Part shown: positions 10,339 to 18,963 of the stretch, one piece after another
Numbering within the stretch: position 1 is the stretch's first letter
Layout: every line of letters begins with the position of its first letter
DNA from: JAWVFM01 sp038237625
Lineage (GTDB): Bacteria > Actinomycetota > Thermoleophilia > Solirubrobacterales > 70-9
Assembly: GCA_038237625.1 (NCBI GenBank)
Contig: JBBRYM010000002.1
Span: 186,001-250,000 of the forward strand
Reading direction: 5' to 3'
DNA: 64,000 bases
Made by a program: the position numbers and the translations under genes
The notes under the pieces: generated by a model
Seen by the model: only the letters and a program-made list of their open reading frames with translations
Databases searched by the model: none
What the model was told of the DNA's origin: nothing

Positions 10339-11607
10339 TCAGCCCCTCACCTGGCCGTCGCCATGGACGACGTACTTCGACGTCGTCAGCTCCCGAAGGC
10401 CGATCGGCCCGCGTGCGTGAAGCTTTTGCGTGGAATTTCCGATCTCGGCGCCCATTCCGAACTCGAAACCGTCGGTGAAGCGAGTGGACGCATTCACATA
10501 GACACATGCGGCATCGACCTCGCTGGTGAACCGCTCGCCGGCTTTTTGGGAGGACGTCACGATCGCCTCGGAGTGGCCGCTGCCGTGTGCGTTCACGTGC
10601 TCGATCGCCGCCTCCAGGGAATCGACGACTCCGACGGCGAGCTTCAGCTCCAGATACTCCGTGTCCCAGTCCTTCCCAGTTGCCTGGCCGACCTCGATCG
10701 TCCCGGCGGCCGCCCGCGTCCGCTCGTCGCCAACGAGCTCCACTCCCGCGTCGCGAAGCTCGGCGAGCACCGCCGGGAGAAACTCGGCCGCGACGTCGGC
10801 GCTGACGAGCAGGTTCTCGGCGGCGTTGCAGACACTCGGCTTCTGGACCTTCGCGTTGACCGCGATTGCCCTGGCCATGTCGAGATCGGCATCCGAGTGG
10901 ACGTAGACGTGGCAGTTCCCGGACGCCGCGTAGAGGACGGGAATCGTGGCCACCGCCTTCAGCGCATCCTTCAGGCCCTCGCCGCCCCTCGGAATGATCA
11001 GATCGACCAGATCCTCCGCGGTGGCCAGCTCGGCAAGCTCCGAGCGCTCGCCCGATCCAAGGAGCTCGACGCTGCCCTCGGGCAGGCCGGCCCCCGCGAC
11101 CGCTTCGGCGGCCAGTGCCGCCAGGGCGGCGTTGGAGCGTGCGGCGTAGCTCGATCCCCGCAGGACGATCGCGTTCCCGCTCTTCAGCGTCAAAGCCGCG
11201 CAGTCGATCGTCACGTTCGGCCGCGCCTCGTAGACCGCCGCGACCACGCCGAGGGGGACGCGGATCTTGCGCATGTCGAGTCCCGACGACAGGGTCCTGT
11301 GCTCGATCTCCTCGCCGACCGGGTCGGGCAGATCGGCAATCGCCCGTACCCCGGCGGCCATCTGCGCAACGCGGGCAGGGTCGAGTGCGAGGCGGTCACG
11401 GAGCGCCGCCGTCAGCCCGGAGGCTCGCTCGTCGGCGAGATCGGCCGCATTGGCCTCGAGCACCTCATCGACCCGCTCGTCCAGAAGCGCGGCGAGGCGC
11501 ATGAGCGCGTCGTCCTTCTGCGTAGTCGACGCGGACGCGAGCGCGCGCGCCGCCCGCTTGGCGCGCTGAAGCGCCTCGGTGGTCGTGGGCTGGGTGGCGA
11601 TCGCCAT
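10339..11607 (-). CDS. proA: Gamma-glutamyl phosphate reductase
   Basis: Second enzyme of proline synthesis: reduces gamma-glutamyl phosphate to glutamate semialdehyde with NADPH. An aldehyde dehydrogenase-fold protein of 422 residues, with catalytic cysteine in PSVCNAAENLL and the family signature VYVNASTRFTDGFEFGMGAEIG near the end. The frame is open 39 codons further upstream, but the ATG at 11607 gives the typical N-terminus. proB follows upstream on the same strand, separated by a 184-base gap that holds a gene remnant. Confidence 0.97.
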   Translation of the reverse strand: MAIATQPTTTEALQRAKRAARALASASTTQKDDALMRLAALLDERVDEVLEANAADLADERASGLTAALRDRLALDPARVAQMAAGVRAIADLPDPVGEEIEHRTLSSGLDMRKIRVPLGVVAAVYEARPNVTIDCAALTLKSGNAIVLRGSSYAARSNAALAALAAEAVAGAGLPEGSVELLGSGERSELAELATAEDLVDLIIPRGGEGLKDALKAVATIPVLYAASGNCHVYVHSDADLDMARAIAVNAKVQKPSVCNAAENLLVSADVAAEFLPAVLAELRDAGVELVGDERTRAAAGTIEVGQATGKDWDTEYLELKLAVGVVDSLEAAIEHVNAHGSGHSEAIVTSSQKAGERFTSEVDAACVYVNASTRFTDGFEFGMGAEIGNSTQKLHARGPIGLRELTTSKYVVHGDGQVRG

Positions 11608-11630
11608 AGGCACAAGGGTAGCCTGCGCGC

Positions 11631-11795
11631 ATGGCCGATCCAAAGCCCGACGGCGCCTCGCTGGCGAAGGCGTGGATCGAAAACTCCGCCTTCGTCGCCC
11701 ACCTCGGAATCGACTCACCATCAACTAAGCGTCGAACGTCCCTCCTGCCCGCTTTCAGGCCGGTATGCGGGACGTTGGGCGAGGGACGCGGTTAG
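11631..11795 (+). pseudogene. N-terminal remnant of a PaaI-type thioesterase
   Basis: A plus-strand frame of 54 codons between proA and proB begins MADPKPDGASLAKAWIEN and continues SAFVAHLGI, which resembles the first 27 residues of hotdog-fold PaaI thioesterases (an S-x-F-V-x-H-L-G-I pattern). After that point the similarity vanishes and the frame ends in basic, low-information sequence at the inverted repeats. It looks like the surviving 5' end of a truncated gene. Recognition is by eye. Confidence 0.45.
11735..11776. repeat. Overlapping inverted repeats at the proA-proB junction
   Basis: AACGTCCC (11735-11742) is an exact inverted copy of GGGACGTT (11769-11776), and the overlapping CGTCCCTC (11737-11744) is an exact inverted copy of GAGGGACG (11781-11788). 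The two stems are mutually exclusive. They lie just downstream of proB on the minus strand and at the truncation point of the thioesterase remnant. They could act as a weak terminator of proB or be a scar of the rearrangement. Confidence 0.5.
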
Positions 11796-12880
11796 GTCAG
11801 CACGAACCGGTCGCGGTGAAGCGCCTCCTCCGGGCCCTCCGGGATCTCCTCGCGCACCTCGTCGGAGCGCTTGCCCTTGATCCGTTCGAGCTCCGCTGCG
11901 GAATAGCCCGCGATGCCCTTGCCGACAACCTCGCCGTCGCATACCACCTCGACCGCATCGCCGGCCGCAAAGGTGCCCTCGACCGCCGTGATCCCCACCG
12001 GCAGGAGGCTCGAGCCGCTCTCGCGAAGGACGCGTGCCGCACCGAAATCCACGAGCACTCGTCCCTGACTGGGCTTGGCGTAGCGCAGCCAGAGCTTGAA
12101 CGAGGGGGTGCGCTCGGGGTGGGGCGTAAACCGGGTCCCAACCGAATCGCCCGCGGCCGCTGCCGCGAGCGACCCGCCCGCTGTGCCGTCGCAGATCACC
12201 ACCGAGATCCCCGCTGCGCTGGCCATCTCGGCCGCCGCGACCTTGCTTCGCATCCCGCCCGATCCGAACGCGGTCGTGCGGGTGTCGATCGCGTACTCGC
12301 GAAGCTGAGCCGGGTCGGCCACCTCGCTCACGAGTCTGGCCGCCGGCTCGACGCGAGGATCTGCCGTGTGCAGGCCCTCGATGTCGGTCAAGAGAACCAG
12401 CAGCCTCGCCTTCAGGAGGATCGCAACCTGCGCCGAGAGGAAATCGTTGTCGCCGAAGGTGATCTCGTCGGTCGCGGTCGTGTCGTTCTCGTTGATGACC
12501 GGCACGACGCGCCAGGCGAGGAGCCTGCGGAGCGTTTGGCGGGCGTTCAGGTAATGCATGCGGGCGGCCATGTCGAACGAGGTCAAAAGGACCTGCGCCG
12601 CGTGCACCCCCCGCCCGGCCAGGCGCTTCTCGTAAGCGCGGAACAGCGAGCCCTGCCCGACGGCGGACGCCGCCTGCATCTCGTCGATCTCGCGCGGGCG
12701 GTCGCGAAGCTCCATCAGCCGGGTGCCGCGGGCGATTGCGCCCGAGGTCACGAGCACGACGTCCTCCCCCGCCTCGTGGAGGTCGCCAACCTGCGCGCAT
12801 ACGGCGTCGAGGACGTCCTCGCGCAACTCGCCGCCATCGCCGGCGACGATCGAGGAGCCCAGCTTCACCACGAGAGTCAC
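11792..12880 (-). CDS. proB: Glutamate 5-kinase
   Basis: First enzyme of proline synthesis, phosphorylating glutamate at the gamma carboxyl. The 362-residue protein has an amino-acid-kinase domain (VVKLGSSIV at the start, LVTSGAIARG, VPVINENDTTATDEITFGDND, GTGG-like FGSGGMRSKVAAA) and a C-terminal PUA domain from about residue 270. Feedback inhibition by proline is usual for the family. It is 10 bases downstream of obgE. Confidence 0.97.
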   Translation of the reverse strand: MTLVVKLGSSIVAGDGGELREDVLDAVCAQVGDLHEAGEDVVLVTSGAIARGTRLMELRDRPREIDEMQAASAVGQGSLFRAYEKRLAGRGVHAAQVLLTSFDMAARMHYLNARQTLRRLLAWRVVPVINENDTTATDEITFGDNDFLSAQVAILLKARLLVLLTDIEGLHTADPRVEPAARLVSEVADPAQLREYAIDTRTTAFGSGGMRSKVAAAEMASAAGISVVICDGTAGGSLAAAAAGDSVGTRFTPHPERTPSFKLWLRYAKPSQGRVLVDFGAARVLRESGSSLLPVGITAVEGTFAAGDAVEVVCDGEVVGKGIAGYSAAELERIKGKRSDEVREEIPEGPEEALHRDRFVLT

Positions 12881-12890
12881 GGCGAGCAGA

Positions 12891-14171
12891 TTAGGGGTGG
12901 AGCTCGAACGCCTCCCCGCCCACCCGGACCTCGTCGCCCGCCTGGAACCCGGCGCGCTCCAAAGCGGCGATCACTCCGATCTCGCGCAGCCGCTGCTCCA
13001 GATAGGCGAGTGCCTCGGGGTTGGCCATGTCGTGCCGGGCGAACAGCAACTCCACCCCACGTCCGGCGATCGTGAAGCCGCCATCGTCGTCTCGAACCAC
13101 CTCGAATCCTTGATCGGCAGGCCGGTAGGTGAGGTGCTCGGCCTCGAACCGGTGCTCGCCCGAGCCCGGCGCCGGCGCCGATTCCTCCGGGACCGCCGTT
13201 ATCAGCGCGGTCTTCAGCTCGTCAACACCCGCTCCCGTCGCCGACGACAAAGCAAGCACCGGGCCTGAACCCCCGCGGCGGATCTCGCTCATCTGTTCGA
13301 CCACCACACTGGCCTCCTCGTCGGTCAGCAGGTCGCGCTTGGAGACCACCAAGAGCTCGGGCAGCTCCGCGAGACCTGCGCCGTACTCCGCCAGCTCCGC
13401 GCGGACGGTCGCGTAGTCCTCATCGGGCGTCGCGCCCGGCCCGGCCGCGACCAGGTGGACCAAGACCCGGCAGCGCTCGACGTGCGCGAGGAACTCGTGC
13501 CCCAGCCCGGCTCCCCCCGCGGCTCCCTCGATGAGGCCGGGAATGTCGGCCACCACGATCTGGCGGTCGTCGGTGTCGAGGGTGCCTAGCACGGGCTCGA
13601 TCGTTGTGAACGGATAGTCGGCCACCTTCGGCGCCGCTCGGGTCAGTCGCCGCAGGAGCGATGACTTTCCCGCGTTCGGAAGGCCGACAAGGCCTGCATC
13701 CGCCAGGAGCTTCAGCTTCAGCTCAATCCACCCGGACTGGCCCTCGAGGCCCTGCTCGGCGAATCTCGGCGCCTGACGCGTCGAGCTCGTAAAGCGCTTG
13801 TTGCCGTGCCCGCCGCCCCCCCCGCGAGCCACGATCGCCCGCTGACCCAGTTCGGTGAGGTCGTAGCGCTCGCCTTCGAATCCCTCGATCAGGGTCCCGG
13901 GCGGCACCGCGACCACGCGATCCTCGCCCCGAGCCCCATGACGCTGGTTGCCCTGGCCATGTGCGCCGCGCCCAGCCCGCAGGTGGGGATTTCGGCGCAG
14001 GGTTACGAGATCGCGCCGGGATGGGTCGCAGACAAGAACGACATCGCCCCCCCGCCCGCCGTCGCCGCCGTCGGGTCCACCGCGAGGCACGTGCGCCTCA
14101 CGGCGAAACGAAACCACGCCGTCGCCGCCACGGCCCGCCTCGACCTGGACTTTGGCCTGGTCATAGAGCAC
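12891..14171 (-). CDS. obgE: GTPase Obg
   Basis: A 426-residue ribosome-associated GTPase. The glycine-rich Obg fold covers about residues 1-158 (GGDGVVSFRREAHVPRGGPDGGDGG), the G domain has GLPNAGKSS (G1), DIPGLIEGA (G3) and SKRDLL (G4), and a C-terminal OCT domain follows from about 345. Initiation is at GTG. In most actinobacteria it directly follows rpmA; here the sigma and anti-sigma genes come between. Confidence 0.97.
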   Translation of the reverse strand: MLYDQAKVQVEAGRGGDGVVSFRREAHVPRGGPDGGDGGRGGDVVLVCDPSRRDLVTLRRNPHLRAGRGAHGQGNQRHGARGEDRVVAVPPGTLIEGFEGERYDLTELGQRAIVARGGGGGHGNKRFTSSTRQAPRFAEQGLEGQSGWIELKLKLLADAGLVGLPNAGKSSLLRRLTRAAPKVADYPFTTIEPVLGTLDTDDRQIVVADIPGLIEGAAGGAGLGHEFLAHVERCRVLVHLVAAGPGATPDEDYATVRAELAEYGAGLAELPELLVVSKRDLLTDEEASVVVEQMSEIRRGGSGPVLALSSATGAGVDELKTALITAVPEESAPAPGSGEHRFEAEHLTYRPADQGFEVVRDDDGGFTIAGRGVELLFARHDMANPEALAYLEQRLREIGVIAALERAGFQAGDEVRVGGEAFELHP

Positions 14172-14238
14172 GACCAGAAGTTAGACACAAACTCACGACA
14201 ACCCAAAGGGAGGTCTGACCGCCTTCAGAGCAGCGGTG

Positions 14239-14499
14239 TTACGGATATGACGGATGAAGCGCGGAGAACGCGCGCATCAGCTCGTCTCGCGTCTGCGGGA
14301 ACATCGCCTCGTCCGAGACGAGGCCTCGCATGGCCTGGATCGTCAGCCGCATCTGGCGTACGTACTCGGCGCAGCCGGGGCACTCGCCGAGGTGGTCGTC
14401 GATCGCGTGCTGCTCCACGGCCGCGATTTGCCCTTCCAGGTAGTCAGTGACCAGTTCGACCAAGTCGCGACAGGTGATCTGTGGTTCGTTCTCGCTCAT
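14239..14499 (-). CDS. Zinc-finger anti-sigma factor
   Basis: An 86-residue putative anti-sigma factor of the ZAS type. The HxxxCxxC motif is HLGECPGC, with a preceding Cys in QITCRDLVELV, matching the four-ligand pattern of RsrA-like proteins. There is no transmembrane segment, so it would be cytosolic and possibly redox-sensitive. The start overlaps the sigma factor stop as ATGA, typical of a co-translated sigma/anti-sigma pair. Confidence 0.88.
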   Translation of the reverse strand: MSENEPQITCRDLVELVTDYLEGQIAAVEQHAIDDHLGECPGCAEYVRQMRLTIQAMRGLVSDEAMFPQTRDELMRAFSALHPSYP

Positions 14500-15167
14500 G
14501 CGGCGTCCCCGGACTCGAAGTAGCCCTCCAGCGCGGCCCTCACCTTCGAGCGCCCACGGTGCAGAAGCACTCGCTGGTTGGTCTCGGAGACGTCGAGGGC
14601 GTTACGCACCTCCTCCGAGGAGAATCCCTGCACGTCGCGCAGCGTGATGACCTGGCGCTGGCGTGGCGGCAGCGCCGCGATCGCCTCCAGCAGCACGGTT
14701 CGCGCCTCGTCGCTGGCCAGGCGCTCCTCGGGCGACGACCATTCGACGGGCGGGCGGGCCCATCCCCCGGGATGGGCGTTGCGCCTGCCCTGGAACCGAT
14801 CGGCGTCCAAGGCCGGCTCGTCGTCTCCTTCCTCGGAGCGCCGTCTGAAGTACGAGAACGGCAGGGTGCGCTTCTCGCGTACCCCGCGCGTCCGCGCGTT
14901 GTTCAGGAGGATCCGGTAGATCCAGGTCCGCAACGACGACCGCCCCTCGAAGCGCTCGATGCCGTTGATGACGCCCAGCCACGTGTCCTGGACAACCTCC
15001 TCGGCTACCGCTCGGCTGGGGACGTGCTGCATCGCCAGGCGCAGGAGGCCCGGTGAGAGCTCGTCGACCAGCTTGGCGAACGCCTGCTCGTCGCCGCGCC
15101 GGATGGCATCGACGAGCTCGCGCTCGCCGGCGTGTTCGGTAGCCGCGATGCTCGGAGTATCGGTCAG
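14496..15167 (-). CDS. ECF-like sigma-70 family factor with CTG start
   Basis: Region 2 (EEVVQDTWLGVINGIERFEGRSS then LRTWIYRILLNNARTR) and region 4 (LPPRQRQVITLRDVQGFSSEEV) are clear. Starting at the first ATG (15032) would delete the first helix of region 2. The frame runs upstream through ELVDAIRRGDEQAFAKLV to CTG at 15167, which overlaps the rpmA stop as CTGA; no ATG, GTG or TTG lies in that stretch. The full product is 223 residues. Its own promoters are unknown; it would be co-transcribed with the ribosomal genes. Confidence 0.9.
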   Translation of the reverse strand: MTDTPSIAATEHAGERELVDAIRRGDEQAFAKLVDELSPGLLRLAMQHVPSRAVAEEVVQDTWLGVINGIERFEGRSSLRTWIYRILLNNARTRGVREKRTLPFSYFRRRSEEGDDEPALDADRFQGRRNAHPGGWARPPVEWSSPEERLASDEARTVLLEAIAALPPRQRQVITLRDVQGFSSEEVRNALDVSETNQRVLLHRGRSKVRAALEGYFESGDAA

Positions 15168-15421
15168 GCGTCCGGCTCGGCGACCGAGACGGTACGACCC
15201 CTGCGACCGGTACTGAACTCCACCACGCCGGGCCGAGTCGCGAAGATCGTGTGGTCGCGGCCCAGGCCGGTGCCGTCGCCGGGGCGAAAGCGGGTTCCGC
15301 GCTGGCGGACGATGATCTCGCCGCCGGAAACGGTCTGGCCGGCGAAAAGCTTGACGCCAAGCATCTTCGGGTTCGAGTCGCGGCCGTTGCGGCTGGATCC
15401 GAGGCCCTTCTTATGAGCCAT
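15164..15421 (-). CDS. rpmA: Ribosomal protein L27
   Basis: The 85-residue large-subunit protein bL27, which lies near the peptidyl transferase centre. It begins MAHKKGLGSSRNGRDSNPK, the typical unprocessed N-terminus, and carries the RQRGTRFRPG core. ATG at 15421 has an AAGGGAGA Shine-Dalgarno; the 41 in-frame codons upstream lie inside rplU and are not used. It overlaps the rplU end by 11 bases and the sigma factor start by CTGA. Confidence 0.97.
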   Translation of the reverse strand: MAHKKGLGSSRNGRDSNPKMLGVKLFAGQTVSGGEIIVRQRGTRFRPGDGTGLGRDHTIFATRPGVVEFSTGRRGRTVSVAEPDA

Positions 15422-15848
15422 CGTCGTCTCCCTTCTTCGCAGCGGGCTTCTTCGCGCCAGGCTTACGAGCCGCCGGCTTCTTGGCAGTCGTCGCCTTGGC
15501 GGCGGGCTTGGCGGCGGCCGGCTTTCGGCTGAGCAGCTTGACATCGACGATCTCGAGCTTCGTCAGCTCCGAGCGGTGCCCCTGGCGCTTGCGGTACCCC
15601 TTCTTGGCTCGGTACTTGAAGATCCGGATCTTCTCGCCGCGGACGTGCTCGGCAACGGTTGCCTCGACCTTCACCTTCTCCAGGCCGGAGACGTCGGCAA
15701 CGACGTCCCCGTCGCCCCTGAAGAGCACCGGGCGCAGGGCGACCTTCGCGCCCTCGTCGTCGGGCAGGCGATCGACGAGGAGCGTGGTCCCCTTCTCGGC
15801 GCGGTACTGCTTGCCGCCTGTCTCGACTATCGCGTAGGTGTCTGTCAT
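15411..15848 (-). CDS. rplU: Ribosomal protein L21 with Lys/Ala-rich tail
   Basis: bL21, an early assembly protein of the 50S subunit. Residues 1-106 are the ordinary protein (YAIVETGGKQYRAEKG; KIRIFKYRAKKGYRKRQGHR). Residues 107-145 form an unusual repetitive KPAAAKPAAK-like tail similar to histone H1, seen in some actinobacteria. The start overlaps the rng stop (ATGA). Confidence 0.97.
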   Translation of the reverse strand: MTDTYAIVETGGKQYRAEKGTTLLVDRLPDDEGAKVALRPVLFRGDGDVVADVSGLEKVKVEATVAEHVRGEKIRIFKYRAKKGYRKRQGHRSELTKLEIVDVKLLSRKPAAAKPAAKATTAKKPAARKPGAKKPAAKKGDDDGS

Positions 15849-17704
15849 TCGGGTTCCTCGGCAGCGCTCGCGGCTTTCTCCGCGGCCGCACCGGAGCGCC
15901 GGCGGCCGCCACGCCGGCCGCGGCGCCGACCGTCGGGAGCGGGCGATTCTAGCTGCTCACCAGCGTCTTCAGAGGCCTCTGTCGGCTCGACGTCGATGAG
16001 CGTGGCGTTGGCCGCAGAGCGTGCCACGTTTTCGATCCTCACCAGATGGCGCTCGCCCACGTAGGGCGCCGCACCGGCCACGCTCACGATGTAGGAGTCC
16101 ACTCGAGCCACGGCGGCGTCGGCGTCGTACATATGCGGCTCCTCGATCGTGAGCATCACCTCTTCGCCGGCCTTGAACGGCAGCGCCCGCTCCTCGATCT
16201 CGGCCCGAGTTCCCACACCCGCGACGTCGTAGGCGTCGATCGGCAATGCCTCACCTCCGTCGAAGTGGAAGTGCTTGCCGGCCTGTTGCTCGAGCTCGTC
16301 GAGGCCGCTGCCCGCCTCCACGAGCTTCGCCGCCACCTTTGGATTGACGCGGATCAGGAAGGCCTCGGCATCCGCCTCCGCCTCGGCCAGCTCGCGGATC
16401 TTGCGGAGGACCTCGATCGCAACCGTCTCTTCGGAGCGAACAACCCCCTCGCCGTCGCACGTCGGGCAGCGTTTGGTCAGGATCTCGCGCACCCCCTCCG
16501 TGACGTTCTGGCGGGTCATCTCCACGAGGCCAAGCGGCGACACCTCGACCACGTACGACTTGGTCTTATCCTCGTCCAGAGCGCCGCGCAGCGTCTTCAA
16601 CACCTGGTCGCGGTTGCGGGCCTTGGCCATGTCGATGAAGTCGATAACGATGATCCCGCCGATGTCGCGCAGCCGAAGCTGGCGCACAGCCTCCTCGGCC
16701 GCCTCCACGTTGACCTTGGTGATCGTGTCCTCCAGGCGCCCGCCCTTGCCGCGGCCGGTGAAGCTGCCGGTGTTGACGTCGATGACGGTCAGCGCTTCGG
16801 CGTAGTCGATCACGAGATATCCGCCCGACGGTAGGTCAACGCGGCGGTCGAGCGTCGACTCGAATGCCGATTCCACGGTGTAATGCTCCAGCAGGGGCTC
16901 CTGGTCGGTGTAGAGCTCGACCAGCTCCATGAGGTCCGGCGCCGTGCGTTGGAAGAAGCTCGTCACCCGGTGGTGCTGCTTTTCGTCGTCGATGACCGCG
17001 CCCTCGAGCTCCTTGCCGAGGACGTCGCGCAGAACCCGGATCGAGAGGTCGGCTTCCTGGAAAACCAGGGCCGGCGCCTTCACGTCCTTGGCGCGGCGCT
17101 CAAGCACCTCGTGGAGGCGATGCAGGTAGGCGAGGTCGCGCTCGAAGTCCTCCTTCACCGCGCCTTCGGCGGCGGTGCGGACGATCACGCCTCCCTTGCC
17201 GCTCTGCGACTGGATCTTCTGCAGCAGCTTGCGCTGGCGGTCGCGCTCGGCGTCGGGTAGGCGGCGGCTCGCCCCCACCCCGTCGCCTGTCGGCATGTAG
17301 ACGAGATAGCGCCCGGCGATCGAGAGCTGCATGGAGAGCCTCGCGCCCTTGGTCTTCAGGGGATCCTTGACCACCTGGACCAGGACCTCCTGCTTGGGCT
17401 TGATCAGCTCGTCGATCCGCCGGCCCGTGCCCCGCCCGCGCCGCGGCGCCCGCTTGCCGTCATCGGTGACGATCTCGTCGACGTGCAGGAAGCCGTTTCG
17501 CTCCAGGCCGATGTCGACGAACGCCGCCTCCATGCCCGGGAGGACGTTGTCGACGACGCCCTTGTAGATGTTGCCGACGATCGAGCGCGAGCCGCGCCGT
17601 TCGACGTAGAGCTCGGCCACCTTGGGCTGGGCGCGTCCGCGCCGCTCGAGCACGGCGACCCGGGTCTCACCCGAGTCCACCGAAACCAGTATTCGCTTTT
17701 TCAT
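15845..17704 (-). CDS. rng: Ribonuclease E/G
   Basis: A 619-residue RNase E/G family endoribonuclease for rRNA and mRNA processing. An S1 domain lies at about residues 35-125, the catalytic aspartates are in TVIDVNTGSFTG and IVIDFIDM, and the zinc-link CPTCDGEG follows. After the core there is a TRAM-like segment (about 510-575) and a C-terminal Arg/Gly/Ala-rich tail. It heads the rplU-rpmA group and is separated by 59 bases from rodA. Confidence 0.96.
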   Translation of the reverse strand: MKKRILVSVDSGETRVAVLERRGRAQPKVAELYVERRGSRSIVGNIYKGVVDNVLPGMEAAFVDIGLERNGFLHVDEIVTDDGKRAPRRGRGTGRRIDELIKPKQEVLVQVVKDPLKTKGARLSMQLSIAGRYLVYMPTGDGVGASRRLPDAERDRQRKLLQKIQSQSGKGGVIVRTAAEGAVKEDFERDLAYLHRLHEVLERRAKDVKAPALVFQEADLSIRVLRDVLGKELEGAVIDDEKQHHRVTSFFQRTAPDLMELVELYTDQEPLLEHYTVESAFESTLDRRVDLPSGGYLVIDYAEALTVIDVNTGSFTGRGKGGRLEDTITKVNVEAAEEAVRQLRLRDIGGIIVIDFIDMAKARNRDQVLKTLRGALDEDKTKSYVVEVSPLGLVEMTRQNVTEGVREILTKRCPTCDGEGVVRSEETVAIEVLRKIRELAEAEADAEAFLIRVNPKVAAKLVEAGSGLDELEQQAGKHFHFDGGEALPIDAYDVAGVGTRAEIEERALPFKAGEEVMLTIEEPHMYDADAAVARVDSYIVSVAGAAPYVGERHLVRIENVARSAANATLIDVEPTEASEDAGEQLESPAPDGRRRGRRGGRRRSGAAAEKAASAAEEPE

Positions 17705-17763
17705 TGCCTCACCTCGCGAGGGGATAGCTCGCGCGAGTGCGGGGGCCGATCTTCAGCCGCCGC

Positions 17764-18963
17764 TCACGTTCGCGCGAGAGCCCTGCTTCTGGGCGTGAGG
17801 TGCGCTTGCATGTAGACGCTTTGCAGGAGGCCGATCGCCATCAGGGTGACGACGACCGATGATCCTCCGAAGCTCATCAGCGGCAACGGGATGCCGGTGA
17901 CCGGCATGATCCCGATTGTGATGCCGACGTTGACGAAGACGTGGAACATCAGCATCGCGGCGACACCGCCGGCTATCAGGTTCCCGTAGAAGTTCTTCGC
18001 AAGCGTCATGATGCGCAGCGCCCTCCAGATGAGCAGGGCGTAAAGGGACAGGATGAACGCGGCGCCCACGAAGCCGAACCGTTCGCCAACAGCGGCGAAT
18101 ATGAAGTCGGTTTGACGCTCCGGCAGGAACCCGTTCTCAGTTTGTGTCGCATCGTTTCCGCGCCCGGTCTTCCCTCCCGATCCGATTGCGACCAGCGACT
18201 GGTGTGTCTGGTAGCTGGTGACGTTCGCGGGATCGCTCGAGGGGCTCAGGAACGACGTCAGTCGATCCTGCTGATAGCCCTGAAGAATCGGGTACCCGAC
18301 TGCAGGCGCGAGTACCAGGATAAAGACTGCGGCGGCCAGGGCCGTGCCACCCATCGCCGCGAAGTGCGTCCAGGGGGTTCCGGCGACGAACAGGATGGCC
18401 AGCGTGATCGCGATGTAGACCGCCGCGGTGCCGAGGTCGGGCTGGGCGAAGACGAGCACCGCCGGGGCCAGCCCCATGGCCATGATTCGCAACGTCCGCC
18501 GGCGCTCGGACATCCGCCTGCCCTGGTCGATGGCGAACCCGGCCAGCGCCAGGATGAGGAGCAGCTTGCCGAGCTCCGACGTCTGCAGCGAGAAGAACGG
18601 CAGGTCAAGCGAGCGCCTGGAACCGCGCGTTGCCGTTCCGAAGGCGAAGACCGCCAGGATCGAGGCGATCATGACCGTGTAGAGCCCGACCCGCAGCTCG
18701 CGGAAGCGCGAGTAGTCGACGCGCGCTACCGCCAGCATCAGAGTCATGCCGACGACCGCATAGATCGCCTGGCGAATGACGTAAAAGTAGGGGTCATGGG
18801 CGATGTCGCCCGAGGTGGTGACGCCCAGCGTGTAGAGGCTCGCGCCGATGAGGGCCAGCGCCCCGCAGATCAGCAGCGGATCCAGGCGCAGGACCCCCGT
18901 GCGATCGATCGCACGGGTGCGCTCACTGCTCGCAAGGCTTCCTCTCAGCGCGTGCGATTCCAT
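17764..18963 (-). CDS. rodA: Rod shape-determining peptidoglycan polymerase RodA
   Basis: A 399-residue SEDS-family glycosyltransferase with about ten transmembrane helices, polymerising lipid II for cell elongation with its partner PBP2. Signature segments include RRSLDLPFFSLQTSELGKLLLI, VAIGSGGKTGRG and the C-terminal GIMPVTGIPLPLMSFGGSS. The start overlaps the mrdA stop by one base (TGATG), so the pair is coupled. Confidence 0.96.
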   Translation of the reverse strand: MESHALRGSLASSERTRAIDRTGVLRLDPLLICGALALIGASLYTLGVTTSGDIAHDPYFYVIRQAIYAVVGMTLMLAVARVDYSRFRELRVGLYTVMIASILAVFAFGTATRGSRRSLDLPFFSLQTSELGKLLLILALAGFAIDQGRRMSERRRTLRIMAMGLAPAVLVFAQPDLGTAAVYIAITLAILFVAGTPWTHFAAMGGTALAAAVFILVLAPAVGYPILQGYQQDRLTSFLSPSSDPANVTSYQTHQSLVAIGSGGKTGRGNDATQTENGFLPERQTDFIFAAVGERFGFVGAAFILSLYALLIWRALRIMTLAKNFYGNLIAGGVAAMLMFHVFVNVGITIGIMPVTGIPLPLMSFGGSSVVVTLMAIGLLQSVYMQAHLTPRSRALART

